A DNA stretch of 64,000 nucleotides from FEN-1191 sp964528845 (GTDB lineage Bacteria > Pseudomonadota > Gammaproteobacteria > Steroidobacterales > Steroidobacteraceae): contig CAZGVE010000010.1 in the NCBI GenBank assembly GCA_964528845.1, positions 1 through 64,000 of the forward strand, read 5' to 3'. This document shows, in pieces, positions 8,274 to 17,452 of this stretch. The notes beneath the pieces were generated by a model, which searched no databases, was not told the origin of the DNA, and worked only from the letters and a program-made list of their open reading frames with translations. How positions within the stretch are numbered: the stretch's first letter is position 1; every line of letters starts with the position of its first letter. The position numbers and the translations under genes were made by a program.

Positions 8274-8614
8274 TCGCCCTGGCCGGCATGCCCGGCCGTC
8301 CGCTCGAGATCCTCGAGCGCGAGCAGCATCGACAGCCGTTCGTCCCCACGCGCCACTTCACGCCAGTGCCGCCCTTCGGGCCAGGGCTCGAGTGCCCCGC
8401 ACAGCGCCCACAGCATGTTCAGCGAAGCCCCTGCGCCCGCACTGCGCAGCTGCGCGAACGTGCGGACGGCGCCGCGCCGCCGCAGTTCCTCGACGCTGTG
8501 CACGCCGATGCCGGCGAGCAGCTGCTCGGATTTGAGGCCGAGATTGCGCAGGTCGCGGATACGCAGCCGCAACTTGCCGGCGGCAATTCGCGCCCGGACC
8601 TTGCTATTGCGCAT
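8270..8614 (-). CDS. TfoX C-terminal-domain protein
   Basis: A 114-residue protein made mainly of the TfoX C-terminal helix-hairpin-helix-like domain: RIRDLRNLGLKSEQLLAGIGVHSVEELRR, then GAVRTFAQLRSAGAGASLNMLWALCGAL and HWREV. The TfoX N-terminal domain is missing. Stand-alone copies are common and of unknown function; full TfoX regulates competence. ATG 8614 is preferred over GTG 8641. It ends in CTAG shared with rpsT and lies 44 bp downstream of obg on the same strand. Confidence 0.75.
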   Translation of the reverse strand: MRNSKVRARIAAGKLRLRIRDLRNLGLKSEQLLAGIGVHSVEELRRRGAVRTFAQLRSAGAGASLNMLWALCGALEPWPEGRHWREVARGDERLSMLLALEDLERTAGHAGQGD

Positions 8615-8658
8615 CGTGCCATTCTCGCCCAAGTGCCGCACCGGAGCGAACCGCGCTG

Positions 8659-9669
8659 CTAGCGCTGATCGAGGTAATTCATCACTGCGTCGGCGAGCTC
8701 CCGGGTACCCCGTCCGGTCGCTGCGGAGATCAGGAAGCTGGGGCCGCGATGGCGCAACCGGCGCCGGATCTCGGCCGCACGCGCCTCCGCTTCGAGGTCG
8801 GGCAGCAGGTCGCGCTTGTTGATCACCAGCCAGCGGGGCTTGCGCGCGAGCGATGCGCTGAATTTCTTCAGCTCACTGATGATCGAACGCGCATCGTGCA
8901 CCGGATCGGCGGCTGGATCGGGCGGCAACAGATCCACGATGTGCAGCAGCACGCGGGTGCGCTGCAGGTGCTTCAGGAAGCGGTGCCCGAGGCCGGCCCC
9001 GTCCGCGGCGCCTTCGATCAGCCCGGGAATATCGGCCATCACGAAGCTGCGCTGCTCGCCGCAGTAGACGACGCCGAGATTCGGGTACAGCGTCGTGAAC
9101 GGGTAATCGGCGACCTTTGGTCGGGCCGAGGACAGCGCGCGGATCAGCGTGGACTTGCCGGCATTGGGCAGGCCGAGCAGTCCGACGTCGGCGATGACCT
9201 TGAGCTCGAGGGTGAGGCTGCGCTTCTCGCCGGGCAAGCCGGGTCCGAACTGGCGCGGCGCGCGATTGGTGCTCGACTTGAAGCGTTGATTGCCCCAGCC
9301 GCCCTTGCCGCCCTGCGCAACCTTGAGTTCCTGGCCCTCTGCGGTCAGGTCACCGAGCTGCTCTTCCGTGTCGGCATCGCGGACGACTGTGCCGACCGGT
9401 ACCACGATGTACAGGTCGGCGCCGCCATGGCCGGTGCAGTCGTTGCCCGATCCGCCTTCCCCCGACTTCGCCTTGAACGTTCGGGAGATCCGGAAATCGG
9501 CCAGCGTATTGATGCCGGAGGCCGCGCGCAGCCAGACACTGCCGCCATTGCCACCGTCACCGCCGTCCGGGCCGCCGAAAGGCACGAACTTCTCGCGTCG
9601 AAAACTCACGCTGCCGCGTCCGCCATTGCCGGCCTGCACGCGCAGCACCGCTTCGTCGACGAACTTCAT
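8659..9669 (-). CDS. obgE: Obg-family GTPase (ribosome assembly/stress)
   Basis: Obg/CgtA, 336 residues. The N-terminal glycine-rich Obg fold (MKFVDEAVLRVQAGNGGRG..., residues 1-158) precedes a G domain with GLPNAGKSTLI (G1), DIPGLIEGAADGAGLG (G3), NKRDLL (G4) and SAATGRG (G5). The C-terminal extension seen in E. coli ObgE is missing, which is common. Obg couples GTP level to 50S maturation. It follows rpmA by 39 bp in the rplU-rpmA-obg operon. Confidence 0.97.
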   Translation of the reverse strand: MKFVDEAVLRVQAGNGGRGSVSFRREKFVPFGGPDGGDGGNGGSVWLRAASGINTLADFRISRTFKAKSGEGGSGNDCTGHGGADLYIVVPVGTVVRDADTEEQLGDLTAEGQELKVAQGGKGGWGNQRFKSSTNRAPRQFGPGLPGEKRSLTLELKVIADVGLLGLPNAGKSTLIRALSSARPKVADYPFTTLYPNLGVVYCGEQRSFVMADIPGLIEGAADGAGLGHRFLKHLQRTRVLLHIVDLLPPDPAADPVHDARSIISELKKFSASLARKPRWLVINKRDLLPDLEAEARAAEIRRRLRHRGPSFLISAATGRGTRELADAVMNYLDQR

Positions 9670-9708
9670 CGCAGACGCGGCTTCATCACCGCGAGCGCGA
9701 TGCCATGG

Positions 9709-10008
9709 TCAGTTCGTCGGGCCCGTCGGCGCAGGCTGGCCTTCGGCGCCCGGCTCGGGCAATACGCTCACATACATGCGCTGCTCGGGACCCCGCACGC
9801 GGAACTGCACGCGTCCGGTCAGCACGGCGAACAGCGTGTGATCGGTACCGATACCGACGTTCTCGCCTGCACGCACCTTGGTGCCGCGCTGCCGTACGAG
9901 GATATTGCCCGCGAGCACCGACTCGCCGCCGAAACGCTTCACGCCGAGGCGCTTGCTATGGGAATCGCGGCCGTTGCGGGTGCTGCCACCAGCTTTCTTG
10001 TGTGCCAT
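9709..10008 (-). CDS. rpmA: 50S ribosomal protein L27
   Basis: L27, 99 residues. The N-terminus MAHKKAGGSTRNGRDSHSKR reaches the peptidyl-transferase centre and is directly exposed (no cleavable Firmicutes-type extension). VLAGNILVRQRGTK and GIGTDHTLFA are family blocks. The C-terminal tail PGAEGQPAPTGPTN is about 14 residues longer than in E. coli. It is the second gene of rplU-rpmA-obg. Confidence 0.97.
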   Translation of the reverse strand: MAHKKAGGSTRNGRDSHSKRLGVKRFGGESVLAGNILVRQRGTKVRAGENVGIGTDHTLFAVLTGRVQFRVRGPEQRMYVSVLPEPGAEGQPAPTGPTN

Positions 10009-10039
10009 GCGTCTGCTCCTGCTGCGTCCGGCCGCTGCT

Positions 10040-10354
10040 TCAGGCGGCGGAAATATCGGTCACGCGCACCTGCGTGAAGAACTGGCGGTGGGTCTTCTGC
10101 CGCAGGTAGTGCTTGCGGCGGCGGAATTTGACGATCACGACCTTGTCGCCCTTGGCATGCTTCTCGACCAGCGCGGTGACTTTGCCACCGGCGAGCAGCG
10201 GCGCACCGAGGCGCACGTCCGCGCCGTCGGCAATCATCAGCACCTCGTTGAATTCCACGGTCGAGCCGGGCTCCGCCAGCAGCTTTTCGATGCGCAGCAC
10301 CGCGCCCTTCTCGACCCTATACTGTTTGCCGCCCGTGGCGATGACCGCGTACAT
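10040..10354 (-). CDS. rplU: 50S ribosomal protein L21
   Basis: L21, 104 residues, binds 23S rRNA. MYAVIATGGKQYRVEKG at the N-terminus and KFRRRKHYLRQKTHRQ near the C-terminus are diagnostic. The ATG at 10354 is the conserved start; a TTG three codons upstream is rejected. It is the first gene of rplU-rpmA-obg and divergent from ispB, as in many Proteobacteria. The 161-bp divergent region holds TATGAT (10407-10412, minus strand) as a possible -10, without a clear -35. Confidence 0.97.
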   Translation of the reverse strand: MYAVIATGGKQYRVEKGAVLRIEKLLAEPGSTVEFNEVLMIADGADVRLGAPLLAGGKVTALVEKHAKGDKVVIVKFRRRKHYLRQKTHRQFFTQVRVTDISAA

Positions 10355-10515
10355 TGTCTGCAACTCCGTTCAGGCCGCTGCCCGCAGAAACAGCCGCCAC
10401 ACGCGTATCATAAGAGACCGGCGCCGGGGGCTTGCGGGGCAAGCGAAAAGGTCGCGCATTCTAACGATGCCGCGGCGGCCGGTCAAACGACGCATTCTCT
10501 AGGAGAAACAGGGAT

Positions 10516-11508
10516 TTGAGCAGCGAAGTCGGCAGCCGGGAAGCGTTGGGGCAGATCCGTGTGCTGGTCCAGGGAGAGCTGCGGGCCGTGGACGAGGCGA
10601 TCCGGGGTGGATTCGCCAGTGCGGTACCCCTGATCCGCGAAGTCGCCGAGCACATCATTGGCGGGGGCGGCAAGCGCATGCGGCCGCTGATGGTAGTGCT
10701 GGCAGGCCGCGCCTGCGACAGCACGCACCCGGCCTGCATCCAGGCCGCCGCGTTCATAGAACTGGTCCATACCGCGACGTTGCTGCATGACGATGTCGTC
10801 GACATGTCGGCCCGGCGTCGCGGCCGTGTGACTGCCAACGAGCTGTACGGCAACCAGGCCAGCGTGCTGGTCGGAGATTTCGTCTATTCCCGGGCCTTTC
10901 AGCTGATGGCCGCCTCACGCTCGCAGCGCGTCATCGAGATCATGGCCGATGCCACCAACCAGATCGCCGAAGGCGAAGTGCTGCAGCTGATGAATGCGCA
11001 CGATCCTGATACCAGCGAGTCGCGCTATATCGATGTGATCCACCGCAAGACCGCCCAGCTGTTCCAGGCCGGCGCCGAAGTCGCCGCGGTACTGAGCGGT
11101 GCGCCTCCGGAGATGCAGCGCGCGCTGGCCGCCTACGGCCGCCACCTCGGCACGGCCTACCAGCTCATCGACGACGTGTTCGACTACGAATCCGACCCCG
11201 AGACCCGCGGCAAGAACCTCGGCGACGACCTCGCCGAAGGCAAGCCGACATTGCCGCTGATCCATGCGCTGCGTAACACCACGCCCGAGCGCGCGGAGCT
11301 GATCCGCGAAGTCATCCGCAAGGGCGGCCGCGAGCGCCTGGACGAGATCATGGATGCGATTGAATCGACCGGGGGCCTTCAGTACACTGCCCGGCTCGCG
11401 CAATCCGAGGCAGACAAGGCACTGACTGCGCTGACCGCGCTGCCGGAGACGCCTTACCGGGAAGCTCTCGCCGCGCTGGTGCGCTTCGCGATCGCGCGCA
11501 AGCACTGA
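10516..11508 (+). CDS. ispB: Polyprenyl (octaprenyl) diphosphate synthase
   Basis: A trans-prenyltransferase of 330 residues that makes the ubiquinone side chain from FPP and IPP. The first Asp-rich motif is in LLHDDVVDMSARRRG (about residues 94-98), the second in QLIDDVFDYESD (about 219-223), with GGGGKRMRP near residue 54. The start is TTG at 10516, preceded by AGGAG at 10501-10505. It is divergent from rplU and followed by tRNA-Pro. Exact chain length cannot be read from sequence alone. Confidence 0.93.
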   Translation: MSSEVGSREALGQIRVLVQGELRAVDEAIRGGFASAVPLIREVAEHIIGGGGKRMRPLMVVLAGRACDSTHPACIQAAAFIELVHTATLLHDDVVDMSARRRGRVTANELYGNQASVLVGDFVYSRAFQLMAASRSQRVIEIMADATNQIAEGEVLQLMNAHDPDTSESRYIDVIHRKTAQLFQAGAEVAAVLSGAPPEMQRALAAYGRHLGTAYQLIDDVFDYESDPETRGKNLGDDLAEGKPTLPLIHALRNTTPERAELIREVIRKGGRERLDEIMDAIESTGGLQYTARLAQSEADKALTALTALPETPYREALAALVRFAIARKH

Positions 11509-11522
11509 AGTTCGGCTGATTT

Positions 11523-11599
<77 letters not shown>

Positions 11600-11611
11600 C
11601 TTGCTTCAGGT

Positions 11612-12424
11612 CTATTCCGTCGCGAGCGGCAGTTTCGTTTCCGGCTGCTGCGTCGTGGGCAGGATCACCGTCGGGATCGACGCGGTGTTGGTCGTGACGG
11701 GGCGTTGCGGCAGGTAGTTGAGCAACATCTCCGTTTCCTTCTTGACCACGCCATAGCACTCGCAGCTCAAGGTCTCGAGTTTCGGCCGGTCCAGCACCTT
11801 GATCAATCCGCGCGTGTAGGAAATCACGCCGAGCTGCTGCAGTTTCGATGCAGCGGCGGTGACGCCCTCGCGGCGCACGCCGAGCATGTTGCCGATGAAT
11901 TCCTGCGTCATGGTCAAGTGGTTGTGCGACAGGCGATCCATCGACAGCAGCAGCCAGCGGCACAGCTGCTGGTCTATCGTGTGATGACGGTTGCAGACCG
12001 CGGTCTGGGCGACCTGAGTGATCAGGGCCTGCGTGTATCGCAGCATCAGCGCCAGCAACTGGCCATGGCGGCTGAACCCCGCCCGCACTCTGGATCGGGG
12101 GAGGCGATACGCATAGCCGGCACTCTGAACCAGAGAGCGGCTGGGCGTGCTCTCGCCTCCCATCAGCAGCGAAATGCCGAGCAGGCCTTCATTCCCGACC
12201 ACGAGGATCGCGGTCGATGCCCCGCTTTCCATCACGTACTGCAGTGATACGATCGAGTCCGCGGGAAAGTACACGTGCCGCATCGCGCGCCCGGACTCAT
12301 ACATCACCGCGCGAAGCGGCAGCGGCACGAGTTCGAGGTATGGGAAAAGTCGGCTCTGAACGTCCGCCGACAGCGCGGCCAGAAGGTGATTCTGCTGGGG
12401 GGCAGGCTTCGACTCGACGAGCAT
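11612..12424 (-). CDS. Crp/Fnr-family transcriptional regulator (paralogue 1)
   Basis: A 270-residue regulator. The N-terminal cyclic-nucleotide-binding-like beta-roll (about residues 20-130) includes LFPYLELVPLPLRAVMYE, RHVYFPADSIVSL and GNEGLLGISLLMGG. A dimer helix carries QTAVCNRHHTIDQQLCRWL. The winged helix is MTQEFIGNMLGVRREGVTAAASKLQQLG, and the protein ends after LSCECYGVVKKE with a Thr/Pro-rich tail. The Fnr-type N-terminal Cys cluster is absent and cAMP-contact residues are not evident, so the ligand is unknown. Paralogues lie at 13797-14627 and 20683-21423. Confidence 0.85.
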   Translation of the reverse strand: MLVESKPAPQQNHLLAALSADVQSRLFPYLELVPLPLRAVMYESGRAMRHVYFPADSIVSLQYVMESGASTAILVVGNEGLLGISLLMGGESTPSRSLVQSAGYAYRLPRSRVRAGFSRHGQLLALMLRYTQALITQVAQTAVCNRHHTIDQQLCRWLLLSMDRLSHNHLTMTQEFIGNMLGVRREGVTAAASKLQQLGVISYTRGLIKVLDRPKLETLSCECYGVVKKETEMLLNYLPQRPVTTNTASIPTVILPTTQQPETKLPLATE

Positions 12425-12596
12425 GTACCTACCTCGAATCTGGGCATCGAGCGCGCGACGGGGCCGCCCGCATATCGACCCGAGCGTGAGTTTTCTGCGC
12501 CATCCGGTCTATGCTGTAGCGAACAGACGAGGAAATGATCAGGCTGCGGATCGCCAAACGACAGGTGATTTCCCCCGCAATTCCTTTCGGCTCGTA

Positions 12597-13598
12597 CTAG
12601 CGGCCCGCGCTCATCCGAGGCGCAATGGGCTCGTTTTCATTCAAAAACGCATCGAGATCCGCGCAGAACTTCGAAGGCACTTCGAAGTACGGTAGCGCGC
12701 CAGTCTGGTAGACCGTCGTGCGCCAGTTCCCGCGGTCGTGGATGAGTCGTTTGCCGCGGAAGTCCTTGAAGTCGCCGTGCAGCCCGTGGCTCATCCATAT
12801 GGGCTGCGAAACACGCTCGTAGATATCGTGGATGTCCTGGCTGAACAGTGCACCGGACAGGAATGCAAATGGCGCAAATCTCGCGCCCGGCTGGCGCGCC
12901 GTGAGCACGTCGTACTCCCACAGGGTTTCGTCGATCGACTTGCTGCCCCAGGTACGCTCGAGGAAATAGCGGATCACCGCCGGTCTGGTGAGCCCGCGGT
13001 ACAGCGTCTGCTCCCACGGCCTTGAGCGCAGGAATGCGTGCAGCCAGGGTTTCTCGCGCGTGCTGCCCGGCGGACCGCGCCGAGGCGTGGTGCCGCTCAG
13101 GCCTGTTGGGCTCACGAACGCGAGCCGCCCCCACATCGCAGGCCGCTCCACGGCGGCACGCGCAAGAAATTCGCAGCCAAGTGACACAGCGAGCGCATCC
13201 ATCGGTACCATTCCGCAGCGCTGATGCACTTGTGCAGCGAGCAGATGCAGCGCATCGGTCATCAATCGAGGCTGGTACCGGAGGTCGCGACGCTCACTGA
13301 GCCCGAATCCCGGAAGGTCGAGCGCAAACACCGTACGAGTCCGGCGATAGTGATTGAACAGGGGCCGCATTTCCGCCGCGGATGGCGCTGCGTTGACGCT
13401 ATGCACCAGCACCAGCGGTGGTCCTTTGCCACAGACGTAATAATTCACGCCACCGACCACGCATCGGTCGGCAGTCAGCGCCGGCGGCAATTCGGGCGCA
13501 TCTCGCGAGTCGAGTGGTTTGCTTCCGGGTGTCGGGACATCGCCCGGATAGGAGCGGACCGCGTCCGCAACGGCAGGCAGCTGCACTTGCAATTTCAT
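12597..13598 (-). CDS. Alpha/beta-hydrolase-fold protein, catalytic His apparently missing
   Basis: A 333-residue alpha/beta-hydrolase fold. GPPLVLVHSVNAAPS supplies the oxyanion-hole region, FALDLPGFGLSER the strand-5 turn, and DALAVSLGCEF the nucleophile elbow, with Ser in a degenerate AVSLG instead of GxSxG. Near the C-terminus the usual GAGHxPxxExP block reads TGALPYFEVP, with Ala where the catalytic His should be. The protein may be a pseudo-enzyme or use another His. ATG 13598 (MKLQVQL) is preferred over GTG 13646. It lies between two Crp/Fnr genes on the same strand, and its partner is not known. Confidence 0.75.
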   Translation of the reverse strand: MKLQVQLPAVADAVRSYPGDVPTPGSKPLDSRDAPELPPALTADRCVVGGVNYYVCGKGPPLVLVHSVNAAPSAAEMRPLFNHYRRTRTVFALDLPGFGLSERRDLRYQPRLMTDALHLLAAQVHQRCGMVPMDALAVSLGCEFLARAAVERPAMWGRLAFVSPTGLSGTTPRRGPPGSTREKPWLHAFLRSRPWEQTLYRGLTRPAVIRYFLERTWGSKSIDETLWEYDVLTARQPGARFAPFAFLSGALFSQDIHDIYERVSQPIWMSHGLHGDFKDFRGKRLIHDRGNWRTTVYQTGALPYFEVPSKFCADLDAFLNENEPIAPRMSAGR

Positions 13599-13726
13599 GC
13601 CGCCAGGCTGACCGCGGCGACGTTCAATGTCGGTACGTTGCACCACAGAAACCGCCAGTACTACCTGTGCACAAATTCACAGCTTGCTGCCGGCTCTTGT
13701 GATCGGTTCGACTGACTGCCGCCCAC

Positions 13727-13746
13727 TGGGCCGCTCAAGCGGCCCA
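13727..13746. repeat. Perfect 9-bp inverted repeat, possible terminator
   Basis: TGGGCCGCT and AGCGGCCCA flank a 2-bp centre, 50 bp after the stop of the Crp/Fnr gene that ends at 13797. There is no T-run on either strand, so it may be a Rho-assisted stop, an mRNA 3' stabiliser or an operator for the hydrolase gene. Confidence 0.4.
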
Positions 13747-13796
13747 CCGACTGAACTGATCACGAGGCCACGTCGATCGCGCAATTCGCCGCTGCA

Positions 13797-14627
13797 TCAC
13801 GTCGGCAGATCACGACACACGACAAGCTGCGGGTGCAATGCTCCGGGTGCGCGAAGCGCAGGCCGCGCCTTGGGATGCGCATCCAATAGGGGTGCCGGCA
13901 TATGGGGGGCCTGAACTGTGATATGCGACAGCCGATTCATTTCCTGCTTCACCGCCGCATAGCATTCGCAGCAGTGCGCTTCGAGACCCGCCCGATCAAG
14001 CACCAGGATGTGGCCGCGCTGGTAGTGGATCACTCCAGCATGCTGCAGGCTGCTAGCCGCCGTGGTCACGCTCTCGCGACGAACCCCAAGCCTGGCGGCA
14101 ATGAGTTCATGCGTCGCAATCAGCTCATTGGAGTGCTGCCGATCCAGTCTCCCCGCCAACCAGCGACACATCTGCTGCTCCACGGAATGATGCCGATTGC
14201 ACACGGCGGCCTGCGCCAAATGAGTGATCAGCACCTGCGCGTAGAGCAATACTCGACTCTGCAATCCCCCCCAATGACAGGCCTCCTGCTTCAGGATCTC
14301 GGCCTTGAGACGCAGTGCCTCGCCAGGGATGTCCACGACGGCGCGCGAGGAAGTGGTGGCACCGCCCATGAACAGCGCGATGCCCACCATGCCTTCATTG
14401 CCTACCGCAGCCAGTTCTGCACAGTTGCCATCGGCCAATTCGGATTGCAGTGAAACGATCGCCGTGGTCGGGAAATAGACACTGTCGGACTCACCACCAG
14501 GTTCGTAGAGCACCGCGCCGAGCGGCAGGTATACCAGATCCAGAGAGCGCCTCAGGTGATTCCATGCTACACGCGGGAGCCCCGCAAGCAGGGTGTTCAG
14601 GCACGGATCACCGGTCGCTGCATCCAT
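13797..14627 (-). CDS. Crp/Fnr-family transcriptional regulator (paralogue 2)
   Basis: A 276-residue regulator with the same architecture as its two paralogues: a beta-roll with LPLGAVLYEPGG, VYFPTTAIVSL and GNEGMVGIALFMGG; the helix segment QAAVCNRHHSVEQQMCRWL; and the HTH LIAARLGVRRESVTTAASSLQ. CCECYAAVKQE follows and the C-terminal tail is divergent. The start at ATG 14627 (MDAATGD) has AAGGGG upstream; an open frame continues 20 codons further. It is divergent from the quinone-reductase-like gene at 14853, with a 225-bp shared region. Confidence 0.83.
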   Translation of the reverse strand: MDAATGDPCLNTLLAGLPRVAWNHLRRSLDLVYLPLGAVLYEPGGESDSVYFPTTAIVSLQSELADGNCAELAAVGNEGMVGIALFMGGATTSSRAVVDIPGEALRLKAEILKQEACHWGGLQSRVLLYAQVLITHLAQAAVCNRHHSVEQQMCRWLAGRLDRQHSNELIATHELIAARLGVRRESVTTAASSLQHAGVIHYQRGHILVLDRAGLEAHCCECYAAVKQEMNRLSHITVQAPHMPAPLLDAHPKARPALRAPGALHPQLVVCRDLPT

Positions 14628-14852
14628 AGTCTTTGACCCCTTTAGTGCCGTCTGAACCAATCTCCAAGCTAGGGTCAATGTGGACAATAGTCATGTCGTA
14701 GATACCCCTATATGTACGATATCGCACGCATTCGCCGTCGCCTGCTGCGGTGAATCTGCATCGTGGTGCTGTGCGACACCGTACTGACGGCATCGCCCCC
14801 GACGCCTATGTTGGCAGGCAGCATCCCGCCTGCCGCCACGCACTGGGCATCC

Positions 14853-15908
14853 ATGCCAGATTCCGCCATCAATCACCGAATCGTTCTCGCCGCACGCCCT
14901 CACGGCGTACCGCTGCTCACGGATTTCCGCACTGAGGCGCTGCCAATCCCGGATCCCGCTGCCGGCCAGCTTCTTACCCGCACGCTGTACCTGTCCCTCG
15001 ACCCCTACATGCGCGGCCGGATGTCGGAAGCGCCTTCCTATGCACCCGCCATGCGGGTCGGGGATGTCATGGTCGGTGGCACGGTGTCGCGCGTCCAGAT
15101 ATCGCGACATCCCGGCTACGCAACCGGCGACCTCGTACTCGGCTACAGCGGCTGGCAGGAATACGCGCTTTCCGATGGGTCGGGGCTCACCCAGCTCAAT
15201 CCGCAGACCCGGCAGCCTTCGCAGTATCTCGGCGTACTCGGCATGCCGGGATTCACGGCCTATATGGGGCTGGTCGAGATCGGGACCCCCAAGCGCGGAG
15301 AGACGGTCGTGGTCGCCGCGGCAAGCGGCGCCGTCGGCTCCGTCGTCGGCCAGGTGGCCCGGATTCTCGGATGCAAGGTCGTCGGCATCGCGGGCGGCGC
15401 CGACAAATGTCGCTTCGTAACCGCTGAACTGGGGTTCGATGCCTGCATTGATCACCACACTGAGGGCCTGCCGGCCCGCCTCGCGGCCGCCTGCCCGCAC
15501 GGAATCGACGTCTATTTCGAGAACGTCGGCGGTGCCGTGTTCGACGCGGTCCTGCCGCTACTGAACGTGCGCGCGCGAATTCCGGTCTGTGGTCTGATTG
15601 CGCTCTATAACGACGCCGCCCCGCCTCCCGGACCGGACCGGACCGGACTCCTGCTCGGCACCATACTCAGGCGACGACTGCGCGTGCAGGGGTTCATCAA
15701 CTCGGAGGACTACGCCGGCCGTCAAGCGGAATTCCTCGCGGCCATGAGCCCGTGGCTCGCTGCCGGACAGATCAGATACCGGGAAGATGTCATCGAAGGC
15801 CTGGCGAACGCACCGCAGGCATTCATCGGCATGCTCACCGGTAAAAACTTCGGCAAGCTGGTCGTTCGCATGGACGCCGTGCCGCCACACGAGGAGAAGG
15901 CTTCATGA
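14853..15908 (+). CDS. NADP-dependent MDR-superfamily oxidoreductase (CurA/PTGR-like)
   Basis: A 351-residue zinc-free medium-chain reductase. SLDPYMRGRMSEAPSY is typical of the leukotriene B4 dehydrogenase/curcumin reductase group. AAASGAVGSVVGQVARILGC is the NADPH-binding AxxGxxG turn, and YFENVGGAVFDAVLP and GLIALYN are conserved. Likely activity is NADPH-dependent reduction of alpha,beta-unsaturated carbonyls, with unknown substrate. The ATG at 14853 gives the family length; an upstream ATG at 14763 lacks conservation. The stop overlaps the next start (ATGA). Confidence 0.88.
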   Translation: MPDSAINHRIVLAARPHGVPLLTDFRTEALPIPDPAAGQLLTRTLYLSLDPYMRGRMSEAPSYAPAMRVGDVMVGGTVSRVQISRHPGYATGDLVLGYSGWQEYALSDGSGLTQLNPQTRQPSQYLGVLGMPGFTAYMGLVEIGTPKRGETVVVAAASGAVGSVVGQVARILGCKVVGIAGGADKCRFVTAELGFDACIDHHTEGLPARLAAACPHGIDVYFENVGGAVFDAVLPLLNVRARIPVCGLIALYNDAAPPPGPDRTGLLLGTILRRRLRVQGFINSEDYAGRQAEFLAAMSPWLAAGQIRYREDVIEGLANAPQAFIGMLTGKNFGKLVVRMDAVPPHEEKAS

Positions 15909-16282
15909 GCGCCCGCTATTACGCGATCGTCTGGATCAACCACAACGCCGCGGAAATTTTCCGCATCAATGCACTCGAGCAGTCCAAGCTGGTGGTCAAT
16001 TCCCATACGTCAACGCAAAGCCTGCATCATCGTGGGGATGACAACGGCAGCCACGATCACCCAGTCGACACTGAATACTTTTCGCGCATAGCCTCGACGC
16101 TGAATCATGTCGGCGGCACCCTGCTTGCAGGTCCCGGCGAGGCGCGGTTCGAGCTGGGCCGCTTTCTGGGCGAAACCCGGCCCGACCTTGCCGCCCATGC
16201 GCACGAGCTCGATACCGCGACTCATCCCGGCGATGCCGGGCTCGTCGCAATGGCACGAGACTATTTCCACCTTGCCGGCTAG
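15905..16282 (+). CDS. Small eRF1-like 'translational machinery' family protein
   Basis: A 125-residue protein: YYAIVWINHNAAEIFRI, a His-rich stretch HHRGDDNGSHDH, GGTLLAGPGEARFELGRFL and HPGDAGLVAMARDYFHLAG. The order (VWIxHxxA, GPGxAxxEL, C-terminal ARxYF) matches a family usually annotated as translational machinery or eRF1-domain-3-like protein of unknown bacterial function. It overlaps the preceding reductase by four bases. A diverged relative is at 29179-29670. Confidence 0.65.
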   Translation: MSARYYAIVWINHNAAEIFRINALEQSKLVVNSHTSTQSLHHRGDDNGSHDHPVDTEYFSRIASTLNHVGGTLLAGPGEARFELGRFLGETRPDLAAHAHELDTATHPGDAGLVAMARDYFHLAG

Positions 16283-16335
16283 AGGCCGACCCGGTAGCTG
16301 CCGGCCTTACTGCGCCGACTGCTAGGATCCGCGTC

Positions 16336-17319
16336 ATGAAGGCGATGGTCCTGAACAAACTGCGCACGGCGCTCGCCTGGACCGAGCTTCCGGACCCGCA
16401 GCCAGGCGCGGATGAAATCCGCGTGCAAGTGCTTGCCTGCGGGGTGTGCCGCACCGACCTGCATGTCGTCGATGGCGAACTGCCGAACCCGCTGCTGCCG
16501 ATCATTCCCGGTCACGAGATCGTCGGTCGAATCGATGCGGTCGGCCACGCCGTCCACGATCTGAGGGTCGGCGAGCGCGTCGGCATTCCGTGGCTGGGCC
16601 ATACCGATGGCACCTGCCCCTACTGCCTGATGCAGCGCGAGAACCTCTGCGATCATCCGCTGTTCACCGGCTACACCCGTAACGGCGGCTACGCGACGGC
16701 CGCAGTGGCGGACGCACGATTCGCGTTTCCACTGGGCGAGACCGGCAGCGACGTCGCCATCGCGCCGCTGCTCTGTGCCGGCCTCATCGGCTGGCGCTCG
16801 CTGGTGATCGCGGGCGACGTCCAGAAGATCGGCCTCTACGGGTTCGGCGCCGCCGCACACATCATCGCGCAGGTCATCAAATGGCAGGGCCGAGCGGCCT
16901 ATGCGTTCACCCGTCCGGAGGATGCGACGACCCAGGCCTTCGCACGCGGTCTCGGCGCGGTCTGGGCTGGCGGCTCCGACGAGCTGCCACCGGTAGCGCT
17001 GGACGCGGCGATCATCTTCGCGCCGGTCGGCGCTCTGGTTCCACCAGCGCTGCGGGCGGTACGCAAGGGCGGGCGCGTGGTGTGCGCCGGAATCCATATG
17101 AGCGACATTCCGGCCTTCCCCTACTCCATCCTATGGGAGGAGCGGGAAGTGCTGTCGGTAGCCAATCTGACACGCAAGGATGGACTGGATTTCCTGGAGC
17201 TCGCACCACAGATCGGGATCGAGGTGAAGACCTCAATCTACGCACTGCAGCAAGCCAACGCGGCTCTCGCCGACCTGCGCGCCGGACGCTTCGAGGGCGC
17301 CGCCGTCCTCGTGCCCTGA
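16336..17319 (+). CDS. Zinc-type alcohol dehydrogenase family protein
   Basis: A 327-residue MDR alcohol dehydrogenase. Catalytic zinc ligands are in CGVCRTDLHVVDGE and GHEIVG. The structural-zinc lobe reads GTCPYCLMQRENLC, with three Cys and Asp where the first Cys is usual. The Rossmann segment is IGLYGFGAAAHIIAQV. It follows the eRF1-like gene by 53 bp on the same strand and may be co-transcribed. It probably oxidises a primary alcohol or reduces an aldehyde; the substrate is not deducible. Confidence 0.85.
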   Translation: MKAMVLNKLRTALAWTELPDPQPGADEIRVQVLACGVCRTDLHVVDGELPNPLLPIIPGHEIVGRIDAVGHAVHDLRVGERVGIPWLGHTDGTCPYCLMQRENLCDHPLFTGYTRNGGYATAAVADARFAFPLGETGSDVAIAPLLCAGLIGWRSLVIAGDVQKIGLYGFGAAAHIIAQVIKWQGRAAYAFTRPEDATTQAFARGLGAVWAGGSDELPPVALDAAIIFAPVGALVPPALRAVRKGGRVVCAGIHMSDIPAFPYSILWEEREVLSVANLTRKDGLDFLELAPQIGIEVKTSIYALQQANAALADLRAGRFEGAAVLVP

Positions 17320-17452
17320 CGCGCCTACGTCCTTTTCGCAGCTGCCGGCTCAGGCGCAAGGAACACTGCCGCCTGGAGCTCATGGCTCGAGATCATGGAC
17401 ATTTTCGACGCGCTCACGGCCGTTTCGATGGACAATGGCGCCAGGAAAGCCG

